Positions 1-11,094 of a DNA stretch of 64,000 nucleotides are shown here, piece after piece. The notes under the pieces were generated by a model that was not told where the DNA came from, searched no databases, and saw nothing but the letters and a program-made list of their open reading frames with translations. Location: contig NC_066584.1 of NCBI RefSeq assembly GCF_024323335.1, positions 426,336,319 to 426,400,318 of the forward strand. Direction: 5' to 3'. A program made the translations under genes and the position numbers. The stretch's first letter is position 1. Each line of letters starts with the position of its first letter. The stretch comes from Lathyrus oleraceus (taxonomy: Eukaryota; Streptophyta; Magnoliopsida; Fabales; Fabaceae).

Positions 1-768
1 TAGAAAGAAAAAATATCGTAAAAGGAAAAGAATATCATCACTAGTATTGCTTGATAGGCTGTAAAATAGGGTCCACCCCTAAATCGATGTGTTGTCCTGC
101 TATATTCTTTTTCACTGCATCATAGTCTTTGTTTTTTTCCATATATATAGAAACAAACTCTTTTTATGAAAAAGGATTCACTTGTTGGTTATTTATTGTA
201 AAAGCAATTTGAAATAATTAAATTAAAAAATCAAATTGTTTTAAATAATAAAAATAAAAATATAGACAAATCTATTTAATTATTTCAATTATTTTGACTT
301 AAAAAATAAAAATAAAAAAAGACTCAAAATGAGTAAAAGTCAGGCGTAAAAATGCTCGAAAAATTAAACTGAATGCACCAAAATGATCAGTGCGAAATAA
401 ACTTATTGGAAAAATGCAGCGATTCTTTTAGTTTTGAAATAAATTTTGACCGATTAAACAGGCTCGAGCTGATCAAAAAGTGGCCGAAAAATTAGCTGAA
501 AAATAAATCGAGCATACCAGATTAAACTACGCGAAACGTAGATTAATAAAGCTGGTGTCTGGAAGCTTGACTTTAAAATTTTCCGTCCACTGATTTGACG
601 CACATCCGTCGATTAATTCAACCAGTTTGCCTGTAGATCCGTAAAAATTATTTCGACTGATATTCTAGGCACTATGCGGTATGGAATGCATGGTATGCTA
701 TGTAGAGATGCAATGACTATGAGGAATATATTGAATCAGCGATTCAGAGTCAAAATTAGTGTGTGACA
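1..768 (-). repeat. Partial LTR of element B (window-truncated, 3' LTR of copy 1)
   Basis: Nearly identical to 23905-24672 (I noticed one substitution, near 670) and more diverged from 41338-42105. It ends in GTGTGACA at 768. By comparison with the complete LTR of 4043 bp, about 3.27 kb of it lies upstream of the window. Confidence 0.88.
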
Positions 769-780
769 GTTGCCCCTATT
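769..780 (-). other. Polypurine tract of element B, copy 1
   Basis: On the minus strand AAATAGGGGCAAC immediately precedes the LTR end TGTCACAC. Its position against the LTR is what identifies it as the plus-strand primer. The same sequence occurs at 24673-24684 beside the middle LTR. Confidence 0.7.
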
Positions 781-1139
781 TAAGTATCTTCAACCAAAGA
801 AATATGAAGCAGAACACTCTTCATATGATCATAGTGGGAGATAGTTAAATACTAAGAATACCCGGATTTTGATCCTGAAATGAAAATGATGCGATATGAT
901 ACGATATGAGACTCTCTGGTTTTTTTGAATTTATCTGTCAGGGATATGGTGAACCCTTAACAGGAGATGTTATGCCAGACAGACCAATCTGTGGGGAATA
1001 TTGATAGCCCACAGGGAAACAGACAAATAGGGTAAAACAAACTCGCTGAGGATAAAGATCCTGCTGGAGGGTCAGACACACACTAGGGAGTACTCAAAGT
1101 GAAAGTTGATAAACGACACTTAGAATACAAGAGATTTCG

Positions 1140-1860
1140 TCAGCAAGTTCACACACGACCTGAAGACAACTTGAATAACAAGGAAATTTTGGTCAACAGG
1201 TTCATATATGACCTGACACTTTTAGAAAAAATCAAAGAAGTCCATCAATAGGTTCATACATGACCTGAGTATTGGAATATTAAAAGAGTTTCAATAACAG
1301 GTTCAAACATGACCTGACAATGTTGGGGGATAGCAAAAGGTTCTATTAACAGGTTCAAAGATATCTTGATAATATTGGAAAACATACAAAGAAAGTTCCA
1401 TCAACAGGCTTATACATGAACTGACAACATTGGAAAATTGAAAGTGTTTCAGCAACAGATTCAGACACGACTTGACAATACTAGAAAATCAAGGAAATTT
1501 TAATGAATAGGTTCATACGTGACCTCAACATTGGGATATTCAAATAAAGTTTCACCCACGAGTTCAGACATGACCTGACAACACTTCAGAAAAATCAAAG
1601 GGAGTTTTATCAATAGGTTCATACGTGACCTGACGAATTGGAAAATTCAAAGAAAGCATATCCACAGGTTCATGCATGACCTAGCAATTCTAGAGGTTTC
1701 ATAGAGATTTTAACAACAGGTTCATACGTAACCTGACAACACTAGAAAACCCAAAGAAAACTTTAACAACAGGTTCATACATGACCTGACAATATAGGAA
1801 AACATACAAAGCAAATTTCATCAATAGGTTCATACCTGACCAGACACTTTAGAATACATC
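1140..1860 (-). repeat. 3' UTR tandem repeat 1 of element B, copy 1
   Basis: About a dozen diverged units of roughly 50-65 bp, each carrying a core like AGGTTCATACATGACCTGAC followed by an A-rich spacer. It lies between the LTR and the coding remnant, in the 3' UTR of the minus-strand element. Hypervariable tandem repeats in this position are established for Tat/Ogre elements of legumes. The second copy is at 25044-25764. Confidence 0.85.
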
Positions 1861-2149
1861 TGACAGTTCTGGAGATTTCTCACAAGAAATTCATCCGATC
1901 AAAGATTTTGGAGATTCCTAACAGGGAATTTATGCAAAACAAAGATAAGCAGAAGTCTTCTTATAAGTAGATCATCCGTGCAAAAGGCTATGATGATTCT
2001 TTACAAAGAAATCAAACAAAACCAACATCATTGGAGTTTTCTAACACGAAAAACCTCCAAGCTTCTGGAAATTCCTTAGGATGATGAGTCATACATGACT
2101 TTCACGGAACCATCAAAAAAGACAGGGTAATCAAACTCCCTGTACGTGC

Positions 2150-2420
2150 CAACAACAATTGCACTTTGACCGTAAGTAATGGATTACAACCAACTTTTAA
2201 CGGATTTTTCCAACAACAATTGGACTTTGACCGTAAGCAATGGATTACAACTAGCTTTTAACGGATTTTGCCAACAACAATTGGACTTTGACCATAAGCA
2301 ATGGATTACAACCAGCTTTTAACGGATTTTGCCAAGAAAAATTGTAATTTGACAATAAGTAATGGATTACAACCAGCTTTTAATGGATTTTGCCAACAAT
2401 ATTTGGACTTGACCAAAGGA
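2150..2420 (-). repeat. 3' UTR tandem repeat 2 of element B, copy 1
   Basis: Four to five units of about 60 bp with the recognisable cores TTGGACTTTGACC and ATGGATTACAACCAGC. The unit is unrelated to repeat 1. A short open frame across it is a by-product of the period being near a multiple of three. The second copy is at 34850-35120. Confidence 0.85.
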
Positions 2421-2739
2421 ATTAGTAAAATAATTACCGACTACAATGGAGTTTGCCAGCAACAACTAGACTTGAAATGGTGTTGGCGACAACCAAACTT
2501 AAGATACCAATTACAATTGTATTTATAAACAGAGTGATGGTGATGCCCTCAATAATTGGGTTTAAAATGAGTTCTACTAAGCATTGAGCTTGGAATGATT
2601 CCTAGTAACAACTGAATTTTATGAGGCACCAATGAGTCTTGAAATAATGCCAGGGAATGAGATAGAGGTTCTGGAAGTGCGTTAGAACAAAAATGACATG
2701 TCCAGAAATTCATCATAGAGTAAAAGAAACGAATTCTGG

Positions 2740-2940
2740 AAATACATCAGAATTATAAGTGATATTCTGGAAATACATCAGAATACAGACACGTCCGGTA
2801 ATACATCGAGGAAATTCTGGAAATATATCAGAATACAAGACAGACATATTTGAGAATACATCAGTTAGGTAAGGAAACACCTGGAAATACATCAGACAAG
2901 TTATGGAAATACATCAATAAACAAATGAGTAATCCGGAAA
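2740..2940 (-). repeat. 3' UTR short repeat 3 of element B, copy 1
   Basis: Irregularly spaced repeats of GGAAATACATCAGAATA and close variants. A third, unrelated repeat family in the same 3' UTR. The second copy is at 35440-35640. Confidence 0.7.
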
Positions 2941-5134
2941 TTCATCGGATAATCCAAAAAGGAATTGAACCTCATGGACAATTTTTTTGATAGGTGCCAA
3001 CCGAGTTGGACTTGAAAATGACTGCGAAAACCGGATGATGGTTTAAGGGCACCAAAGACAAACTGGAATTAGAGGGCAAAGGATATGGGATCAATAACAA
3101 GACCTAGGTCAATGCAAAATGAGCACGAAGTACATTTTGGCTATGCATGATTTGGATTTTTTTTATGCATGACATATGAATGATCATGATATGAGAATGT
3201 TGACACTTGAGTGGACCAGGAGTTTGTAAAGGCTTTATATGGAAGTCATGATTCTTCAACACCGAGAACTCAACCATATATTTTGTGATAGATGTTGTCA
3301 AAGGAGAATTCTATCAAGCTTGACAACCACAACTTAGCCAATGGGATCCTTTTGGAGGATAATGAATCGTGCTAGCATAATTTTCGGGAACTCATCTTAA
3401 ACTCAATAGTTGTTGACGTGTGGCAGAATTTGTTTGAGTAGTTTGAAAGCATGAAGAGGGTCTGCCCCTCTGTGGCTCATCTTGCCCTAGTTGGCTGGGT
3501 CTTTGAAAACGTTCACCTTGAAAATGAGTTTGAAAAGCTTGACATGAGACAATCTCGAGATGGCTTTCCCCAATGTTTGAATACTATAGTGATTTGACCC
3601 TGATTAATCAAAACCTAGAGTGGTAGACCTCTGATTGACTGTCCTTGGGTAGTTGTACTCATTGAGCTCTGAGGTGGCTTGCCCCAGTATGAGTCTTGAA
3701 GAAAATTACTCTTGACTAGATGACCCTTAGGTGATTGGCTCGGATTGATTGATACTCAAAATGATTTCCCTTGACTGGACTTATTCCACTTTATCAAGTT
3801 CCTCAATTGTATATTCTTGGAATTTCTTTAGTGCTAAGTGCTGACTTGCAAATAAGATTGTTCATTCAAAAATGGTAATTTTAATGCAGTGCTTATGCAA
3901 AAATTTGAAATCAAAATTTATGACATGAACGGGTGAAATACAGCGAATGAGTCATTGATAAGAACACGATGATGATTTAGTCATTCACAGTATGTAAGTT
4001 GGTGCGATCAAATGATTAATAAAAATCGTTTGGAGACAAGTTAACACAACCTTGTTGTAGTATGCTTTCAGAATAAACTCTGCCTCAATTAGGTCTTTTA
4101 TGGGTTGTAATGTGGCCTGGTTCACGGTTTTTGAAACAAAAGGATATAAGGCTCAAAATTTGATTTTTACCCACCCCTTCTTCTTGATGATCTCCAATTC
4201 CTACATTCAGTTAATTCGATACACGATTCGACTTCGAAGATATGAAGGTGAAAATGAGGATTCAAGTTGAGATTTCCTTGAAATGCCAGTCACCTTATTT
4301 TGTTTTTATTAAGGATTTAGTGACCTCTTTTGATTGATTTTTTAATATCTTTAATTTTGCCGGAACCGCTTCTTTGAAGCCTTTGGTTCACCGAGATGCC
4401 TTGATTTTTGCATAAGTCATTTTTTGCGGTGTTTAACTTAGCAGGATTTTTTCTTCTTTTTAAAAAAAAATCGTGACTGCCATGTTATTGGTTATTGAAT
4501 AACAACCACTATAATATTGGGTTTTTCACAACTTCTTCGACACTTTAAGATATGTGTGAAGGATAACATATGGTAGATCTTTCTAAGTGGGATATTTCCT
4601 CTTGCAATTTAAATGCAAAGTCAGATTAACTGAACAAACTACCCTGCCCCTGGTTAAGATTAAGGGTTTTAGTTCCGAAAGAAATACTAACTTCAAGGCT
4701 CAAAGTGGTTGACTAGGGACTAACTCCTTATTTCTCCGGTGTTTGGGGATTTGAAACAATGCCTTACATCATCGACAAGGTTTTCTTCAAAAGCATACCA
4801 CAAAAATTTCAGGTGTTTCGTTTTCATCCTCCTCCTTCTGATCTTTGTTAACACAATGGTTTGATAAACAAAAGTGAATGAGATAAGTATTTTTGTTTTT
4901 TTCATAAATGAAGGAAAAAAATCAAGAGTGAATATGAATGGATTAATTCAAAATGCATGATCACTTCATTAATATTACCATTAAAAGAAACAAAGCTTAA
5001 AAGCAAACAGAGTTTAACATGTAAAGAAAGTACAAATGAAATGCTAGAACAAACCAAATGATTGTCGACGTTGAGGATGAGCTCCTTTGTCTTGATTTGC
5101 TGACTCTAGGAAGTGTTTTTTGAAGTCTCCAAAC
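2941..5134 (-). other. Non-coding 3' UTR of element B, copy 1
   Basis: No open frame with recognisable similarity in about 2.2 kb. Around 4357-4425 the minus strand has a short stretch (GGTGAACCAAAGG then GGTTCCGGCAAAA) resembling the sequence just after the pol end of element A (10900-11080). This suggests the B 3' UTR derives from an Ogre 3' UTR and that everything between gag and here was lost. The rest is unassigned. Confidence 0.55.
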
Positions 5135-6579
5135 TCATGAGGGTAATGGACCATTCACCACATTAGAGCCATCGAAGGTCAGTTGCCCTTTGTTGATCAT
5201 ACTTTGCACTTCTTATTGGAAGACCTTACACTCTTCGATTGAGTGCCCCACCACTCCATCACGAAACTTATATTGAACATTCGGGTTGTACCAAGGAGGG
5301 AATGGGAACTTCATAGACCTGGTCTCTTTAGGATCTATCGACGAGCTTTGGACCAACTAAGACCATAATTGACTATACGTCATCGGGATCGAGTCAATTT
5401 GGAGAGTCTCCCTTTCTTGCCGGTTTGGCGGTCCACGTTGATTCTAACGTCGATGTTGATTATTCAGATCTCGAGCCCTATGATTCTGGCGGTGATGCTA
5501 ATGTGGAACCTGAGTTGGCCGATTCGGAGGACTTTTCCACGGTTGCTGGCATGGCACTTTGGGAATTGCTAACTACTCATTTTCAGCCACTTGAAGGTTG
5601 GGATCAACAAGCTTTTTGACATTGGCACGACGATCTTCAAATTCTTTTCCTTCAATCTCATTGTTGGATGTAACCCTCTTGGATTCACTACACACTTCTC
5701 CTTTGCTTCCGTTGGCATGCGTCGTGACATTGGAAATCCAAGGCGATATCTCAATGCTCTTATCAGGAAACGATGATATCTCGTTAGCCACACCCCTAAC
5801 CTCTTCCTTGTGGTACAAAACCTTAAGGAGTTTCAGGGGTCCTTTGACTTTCTCATTACCTGGCCCATAAATCAAGATATATGTACCTGAGCCTTCCTCA
5901 TTGAGTTATGGTCACCTTATGTCAATCAATCTTTGAAGCTTGAGATTAAAACTCTTGCGTTCCTCGATGTAGTTCCCCATTGTTCCAGTATGGTATCCGC
6001 ACTTGACCTTCAGGTGGTCTTCTTCAAAGACTAAGCTCTTTTTGTTAATCAGTTCTCATACCAAGGCTTTCAGCGCTAAGCAAGAATCCAGATCATGTCC
6101 CACTGCATCTTTATGGAATTCACATGTTGCATTTGGATTGTACCATGGAAGGTATGGTAACATAGGTGTGACAGCTCGAGGAGTCACCAAAGTATTCTGG
6201 ATCAGCTATGAGTAGAGCTTGCTATATGGAACCAGAATTGGGTCGTTATGATCTTTGTTCCCCTTATTTTGATTTTGATTTTTGTTCTGAACTTGACTTC
6301 GATGATTTTGAGGAGGAATAGCAAAAGGATGTTGATGATGATATTCAGAGGGAAGTCCATATGCCGGTAGATGAGGAGTTGCCACATAGAATTACCCTTG
6401 ACTTGGGTAACACCATATGGATGTGGAGCAGTAGCTCTCTCTGTTACAGCAATGGGTATGGGATGACCCTCTTTTCTCAACAAGGCTTACAGGTTTTCCA
6501 AGGCCCGTCCCATTTGGCTCTTCAACATATTGAGTTCCTCCTTCAATGCTTCTTGGCTTTTCCTTAGCTCGCCCATCAT
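5135..6579 (-). pseudogene. Decayed Ogre-type gag of element B, copy 1
   Basis: The minus-strand reading starts at 6579 (MMGELRKSQEALKEE, coiled-coil-like) and can be followed through several stops and frame changes. Around 6130 it has a zinc-finger-like motif, WYNPNATCEFH followed by GHDLDSC, that is, Cys-x2-His-x5-His-x4-Cys. About 870 bp further on (5140-5300) a second related motif occurs, WYNPNVQYKFR followed by GHSIEEC, in which the first Cys and His are lost. Each finger is preceded by a matching block with an in-frame TAG (YSKLYS* and YSQLWS*), so the gag C-terminal module appears duplicated. Gag would form the particle coat around element RNA; this copy cannot make a full protein. 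No protease or pol follows. Copy 2 is at 37836-39280. Confidence 0.65.
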
Positions 6580-6689
6580 CTCCTAAGACGTGGTTCTTTA
6601 TTTTAAACGCGTGTTAAGAATCACTTTGCTGATCATGGAAAAAGGATGGATGAGTTTTTTTGTTGTTGGTATTTTCGAAAAATGATATG

Positions 6690-6694
6690 CAATG
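6690..6694. repeat. Target-site duplication of element A (left)
   Basis: CAATG directly before the LTR start TGTCATAC; the same five bases follow the other end at 19844-19848. Five bases is the usual size for Ty3/gypsy insertion. Confidence 0.9.
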
Positions 6695-8603
6695 TGTCAT
6701 ACGGTGAACTGACTTTTGTGTTTTGTTTTGAAAAACAATGTCGCGGATAGCAAGAGTCGCCACCGACTTTTCTTTTATCCAATAAGGAAAGGCGGAAAAG
6801 AACAGGAAAGACCTTGATTAGATTTTGGGTTCGGGAGGTACATTATACAAAGGGAAGGTGTTAGCACCCTTTGTATCCATGGTTATCCATGGGCTCTTAA
6901 TTGCTTAGCTCACTTATGTTTTCCTTGTTCGAGAAAGTGTTTGAGAAATATGGTGTGTTTAGAAAATGTTTTGAAAGGAGAGCTTAACTTTATAATGATT
7001 CTTGTACGAATGTATACAAAGTGTTTATCTCGTTTGATTTTGAAAGATGTTTAGAAAAATATAACTCGGCGATGATTCTGGTGCGAATGTATGCCAAGTG
7101 GTGATTTTCTAAAAGATGTTTTGAAAAGTATGAGGTGTGAAAAGTATTTTAAGCTGCGAGCAAGCATTTAAGAGTTATACCTGACCAAGGTCTTTATAGG
7201 TATTTCCTATCCTTAGGAGGGTAAAACTGTCCTTACTATTGAGAAGTAAGTAGTTTTATCCTTTGGATGTAAAGGGACATCGTAGGGTCGTCGATTGGTC
7301 ATTGAAGGCAACATTTGTAAGGATACCTTAGCATTCGAAGGGACGATCATCATTTAACCGTAGGCTACCACGAAGGGACATCGAGGGACAAAGTCATGTA
7401 TTCGAAGGCAACATTCGAGGGACTATGATGATTTAACCGAAGGGTCTTTGCTAAGGGTATCCTTACATTCGCGGGACATGGCCGTAATATCGTAAGGCAA
7501 CAAAGAGAGGGCCCAAATCATATGTTCGAAGGCAATGTAATCAGTCAAGTAATTAAAATGAATCTTCACAAGGGTATCCCACAAATAAAGTGGAATACCT
7601 AGCAAACTGTCTCTTCAGGAGTATGTGAACCCTTACAAAATTCAACAAACAGGTTAGAATACCAGGCTAGGGTGCAACCAAGGGTTGCACCAAACAAAAG
7701 AATCACAGCAATAATAGTGTCAGGCAAGCAGCGTGTAAATGCAATAGGAAACATGTCAATCAAGTACAGAACAGATTAGAATGCAAATGGAAAAAACAAA
7801 TACTGTCATGTTCGTTACTGCCTCGCCTAGCGAAGGCTTGGCGAACCCTCGCTACATGTTCGCTCAGCGAAGTGCTTGCGAACGACTGCGGGTTCTGGGT
7901 TCTCCTTTGATAACAGTGCGATTTCCGGAACCCCAAACCCTATGGCATCCATTACAGAAATTACATGGTTAAACATTCAAGATATTGTGTTACACATTCA
8001 TGCATACTTAAACCCATATGCAAAACCTAATGAGAAATTCAATCATAATGCCTCATGTATTTGCAGATATCAAATTAGGAGCATAAAATTAGTGGGGGTG
8101 GGGCAAACCTGTTTGCAATTGAGTTGGGCGGAGGTAACCTTTGTGCAGATGAGTTTCCTTCGGGGTATCCAGGGGTTACTCTGAATTCTCTTCGTTAGCC
8201 TCCAGGGTTTTTCCGGTTGCCTCTGTTAGGGTTTGCTTGTTCCCTCTCTGTCCACCGTCTGTCCATCTGTGTCTCCTCTTCTCTGTGTGAAGTTCTGGTA
8301 TTTATAATAGTTGTGTCTTGGTGGGCTCAGAATTAAGCCCAAAATTTTCTGGTATTCGTGAGCTCGCTAGGCGAGTGAGGTAGCGAAGGATTCGCTAGGC
8401 GAGCAGGTAGAGAAGGAATGACGCGTGGGCTTCGCCTAGCGAAGGGTTTGCTCGCCTAGCGAGCATGCCAGTTTAGGTCATCTTCTGGATTTGGTAACCT
8501 GTGCGCTGGACCCTTGTGCCTTTAACATTAATATCTTGAACATGGATTAGAATGTCTTGAAAAATGTTCTGAAAACTTAACGGGCAAATTTTGGGGTATG
8601 ACA
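6695..8603 (-). repeat. 3' LTR of element A
   Basis: 1909 bp, bounded by TGTCATAC and GTATGACA. It differs from the other LTR by scattered substitutions and two clear indels: about 22 bp near 7665 and about 17-20 bp near 8443, the latter removing one palindrome unit from the other copy. Palindromes of the CGCCTAGCG type lie at 7823-7833, 8363-8375, 8391-8403, 8431-8443 and 8451-8463. Confidence 0.92.
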
Positions 8604-8616
8604 GCTGCCCCTGTTC
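8604..8616 (-). other. Polypurine tract of element A
   Basis: Minus strand GAACAGGGGCAGC immediately precedes the 3' LTR, closely matching the tract of element B in the same position. Confidence 0.7.
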
Positions 8617-8785
8617 AATATTCATAAACCGAGAGAGTTAGAATGGCATGTATGCCATTCGTGATCTTGAGGTAGAAGATTATTGAACACTTAGAATGCC
8701 CAAAAATTTGCGCTTATTAATTAAAAGTTAGTCTTGACGGAGATGGGCTTAGAGATGCCATCCAGAAAGTATGATGATGGAGGCT

Positions 8786-9925
8786 TCAGAGTGCGTCGTA
8801 CATTAGACCATATCTGAAGACATGGGTGTCATACTAGGTCGCACGATAGGCCGTATAATGAGTCATCCATTAGGTGTCGTTAGGGTGAGCTGAACCTGAT
8901 GAGATAAGGATCAGAATGGGTCATACGCTGCTGGGGATAAAGGATCAGAATGGATCATACGCTAGATCGTATCTGAATTGCAGAATGAACCGTCCGTTAG
9001 GCTGCATCTGGAGAGGTAAAGATCAGAATGGATCGTACGCTAGATCGTATCTGAGTAGCAGAATGAGTCGTCCATTAGGCGGGTGACTTCACTGGGGATG
9101 GAAGATCAGAATGGATCATACGCTAGATCGTATCTGAGTTGCAGAATGAGCCGTCCATTAGGCTGTATCTGGAGAAATAAAGGTCAGAATGGATCGTACG
9201 CTAGATCGTATCTAAGTAGCAGAATGAGCCGTCCGTTAGGCTGTATCTGGAGAAATAAAGGTCAGAATGGATCGTACGCTAGATCGTATCTGAGTAGCAG
9301 AATGAGCCGTCCGTTAGGCTGTATCTGAGAATGAAAGGGAATAGTCATACGCTAGACTACACTTCAGAATGTACCGTACGCTAGGTAGTATCTGAGGAAT
9401 AAAGATCAGAATGGATCATACGCTAGATCGTATCTGAATAGCAGAATGAGCCGTCCGTTGGGCTGTATCTGATGATAAAAGGTAGTCGTACGCTAGACTA
9501 CACTTCAGAATATACCGTACGCTAGGTAGTATTTGAGGAATAAAGATCAGAATGGATCGTACGCTAGATCGTATCTGAGTAGCAGAATGAGCCATCCGTT
9601 AGGCTGTATCTGATGATAAAAGGGGTAGTCACACGCTAGACTACACTTCAGAATGTACCGTACGCTAGGTAGTATCTGAGGAATAAAGATCAGAATGGAT
9701 CGTACGCTAGATCGTATCTGAATAGCAGAATGAGCCGTCCGTTAGGCTGTATCTGATGATAAAAGGGGCAGTCATACGCTAGACTACACTTCAGAATGTA
9801 CCGTACGCTAGGTAGTATATGAGGGGATGAACATCCAAATGGGTCGTACGCTAGACCGTATTGGAACAGTTGAAGGAACCATACGTTAGGCTGAATCAAA
9901 ATGAACCGTACGTTAGGCTATATCT
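8786..9925 (-). repeat. 3' UTR tandem array of element A with higher-order structure
   Basis: From about 8900 to 9330 there are units of roughly 77-84 bp containing GATCGTACGCTAGATCGTAT and GAGCCGTCCGTTAGGCTGTA. From about 9330 to 9830 the unit becomes a compound of about 145 bp that adds a block with CTAGACTACACTTCAGAATG and CGTACGCTAGGTAGTAT. Both blocks are built from a shorter sub-unit of 35-40 bp carrying CGTACGCTAG or CCGTTAGGCT. The edges (8786-8900, 9830-9925) are degenerate. It lies in the 3' UTR, the region known in Ogre-type elements to generate satellite repeats. Confidence 0.88.
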
Positions 9926-11094
9926 GGTAATATTTGTATATGTTGTATTTGCAATAAATGTCTGGGATGGGCTTAAAGATGCCATCATTAGGAGGATGTC
10001 AGAATGCTCATCAGAATGAACATTCATATGGATTATATCTGAAAGATGCATCTGAATCTCAAATGTAACCGATGAGGGCGTCCGTCTGAATGAACCTTTA
10101 TTTTGACTATATCGGGAGGATAATTAACCTGAAAAAGTTAGCCCCATGCCATGTCATGATGCATGAGATGTTTTATGCTTTTGAAAATAAATGCGAACAT
10201 TGCATTCATGTGTATGATGTGAAATGATGCATGAATGAATTATGCGTCTGAAATTTTTTGCCAGGGGAAAATAAATCCCCATATTCTGATTAGAGACCCT
10301 TTCTTAGCTGGGGATATCTGATTTCTTGTCTGATGGTAGAAATATTCAACAGGACCTGGATGGGGGATAAAAGAGATGACCAGTCTGTCTAGTAATGCCA
10401 ATTTCTTCTGGGAAACAACTGGTTTTGCTGGGGAATAGGATTAGCAACTGGATTCATCGGAAAGCATGGTTAGACTTTATCCTCGACCCTAAAGTCTTTT
10501 AGTAATTGCTATTCCTATTTTATGCATGTATTTTCGGTAAATATCAATCATGTTCAAACGCGTATATTAATTCGAATTAAATCAATGGACGTTTATGCAA
10601 ACAAAACAGAGAAAACAAAACAAAAGCATCTTTTTGGAAATAAAATTGTATCGATTTTGAAAGAGGGCCTATAAACAGGCAATTTGAGTACAAGGAGACA
10701 GAAATCCTAGTAAGAGGAAATTGTCAAGAAAACAAAGAGAAAGCTATGCAGAAAAAGTCCTATTGATTTTAATTCCACTACTGTCATTATGTCTTCAAGC
10801 CTCTCATCTCCTGTTGTCGGATAGAAGTGATTGGCTTGTTCAGTCCCTTTGACTTGGGTGAAGCTGACCGAGAACGGGACATAGTCATACGCTTTTATCC
10901 CTAATTTTTGCCTGGACCGCCTTTTCAGGTTTTCAGTCCACCAGGATACCCTTTTTTGCCCAAGCCGCCTTTTCAGGTTTTCGACTTGCCGGGTGTACAT
11001 TTTTGTATGGTTATCCCTAATTTTTGCCCGAACCCTTTTGGTTCGCCGGGATGCCCTTACTTTTGCCTAGATACGTCGACCTAGCGGGTCTCTT
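9926..11094 (-). other. 3' UTR of element A between the tandem array and the pol end
   Basis: No coding similarity. Just after the pol stop (11095) the minus strand has short imperfect repeats of a GC-rich phrase (GGGCATCCCGGCGAACC, then two copies with AACCTGAAAAGGCGG) at about 10915-11060. A related phrase occurs in the B 3' UTR. Confidence 0.6.

Noticed and set aside
5573..5875. 100-codon minus-strand frame as an independent gene
   Set aside because: It is the stretch between the two finger modules of the decayed B gag and is part of that pseudogene.
9083..9328. Open frame with a repeated peptide (NGSYARSYLSSRMS)
   Set aside because: It arises because the DNA repeat keeps the frame for three units; it is antisense to element A and has no independent support.
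8786..9925. Regular repeats that superficially look like a CRISPR array
   Set aside because: Units are contiguous and diverged, spacers are not unique, and the array lies in a retrotransposon 3' UTR of a plant genome.
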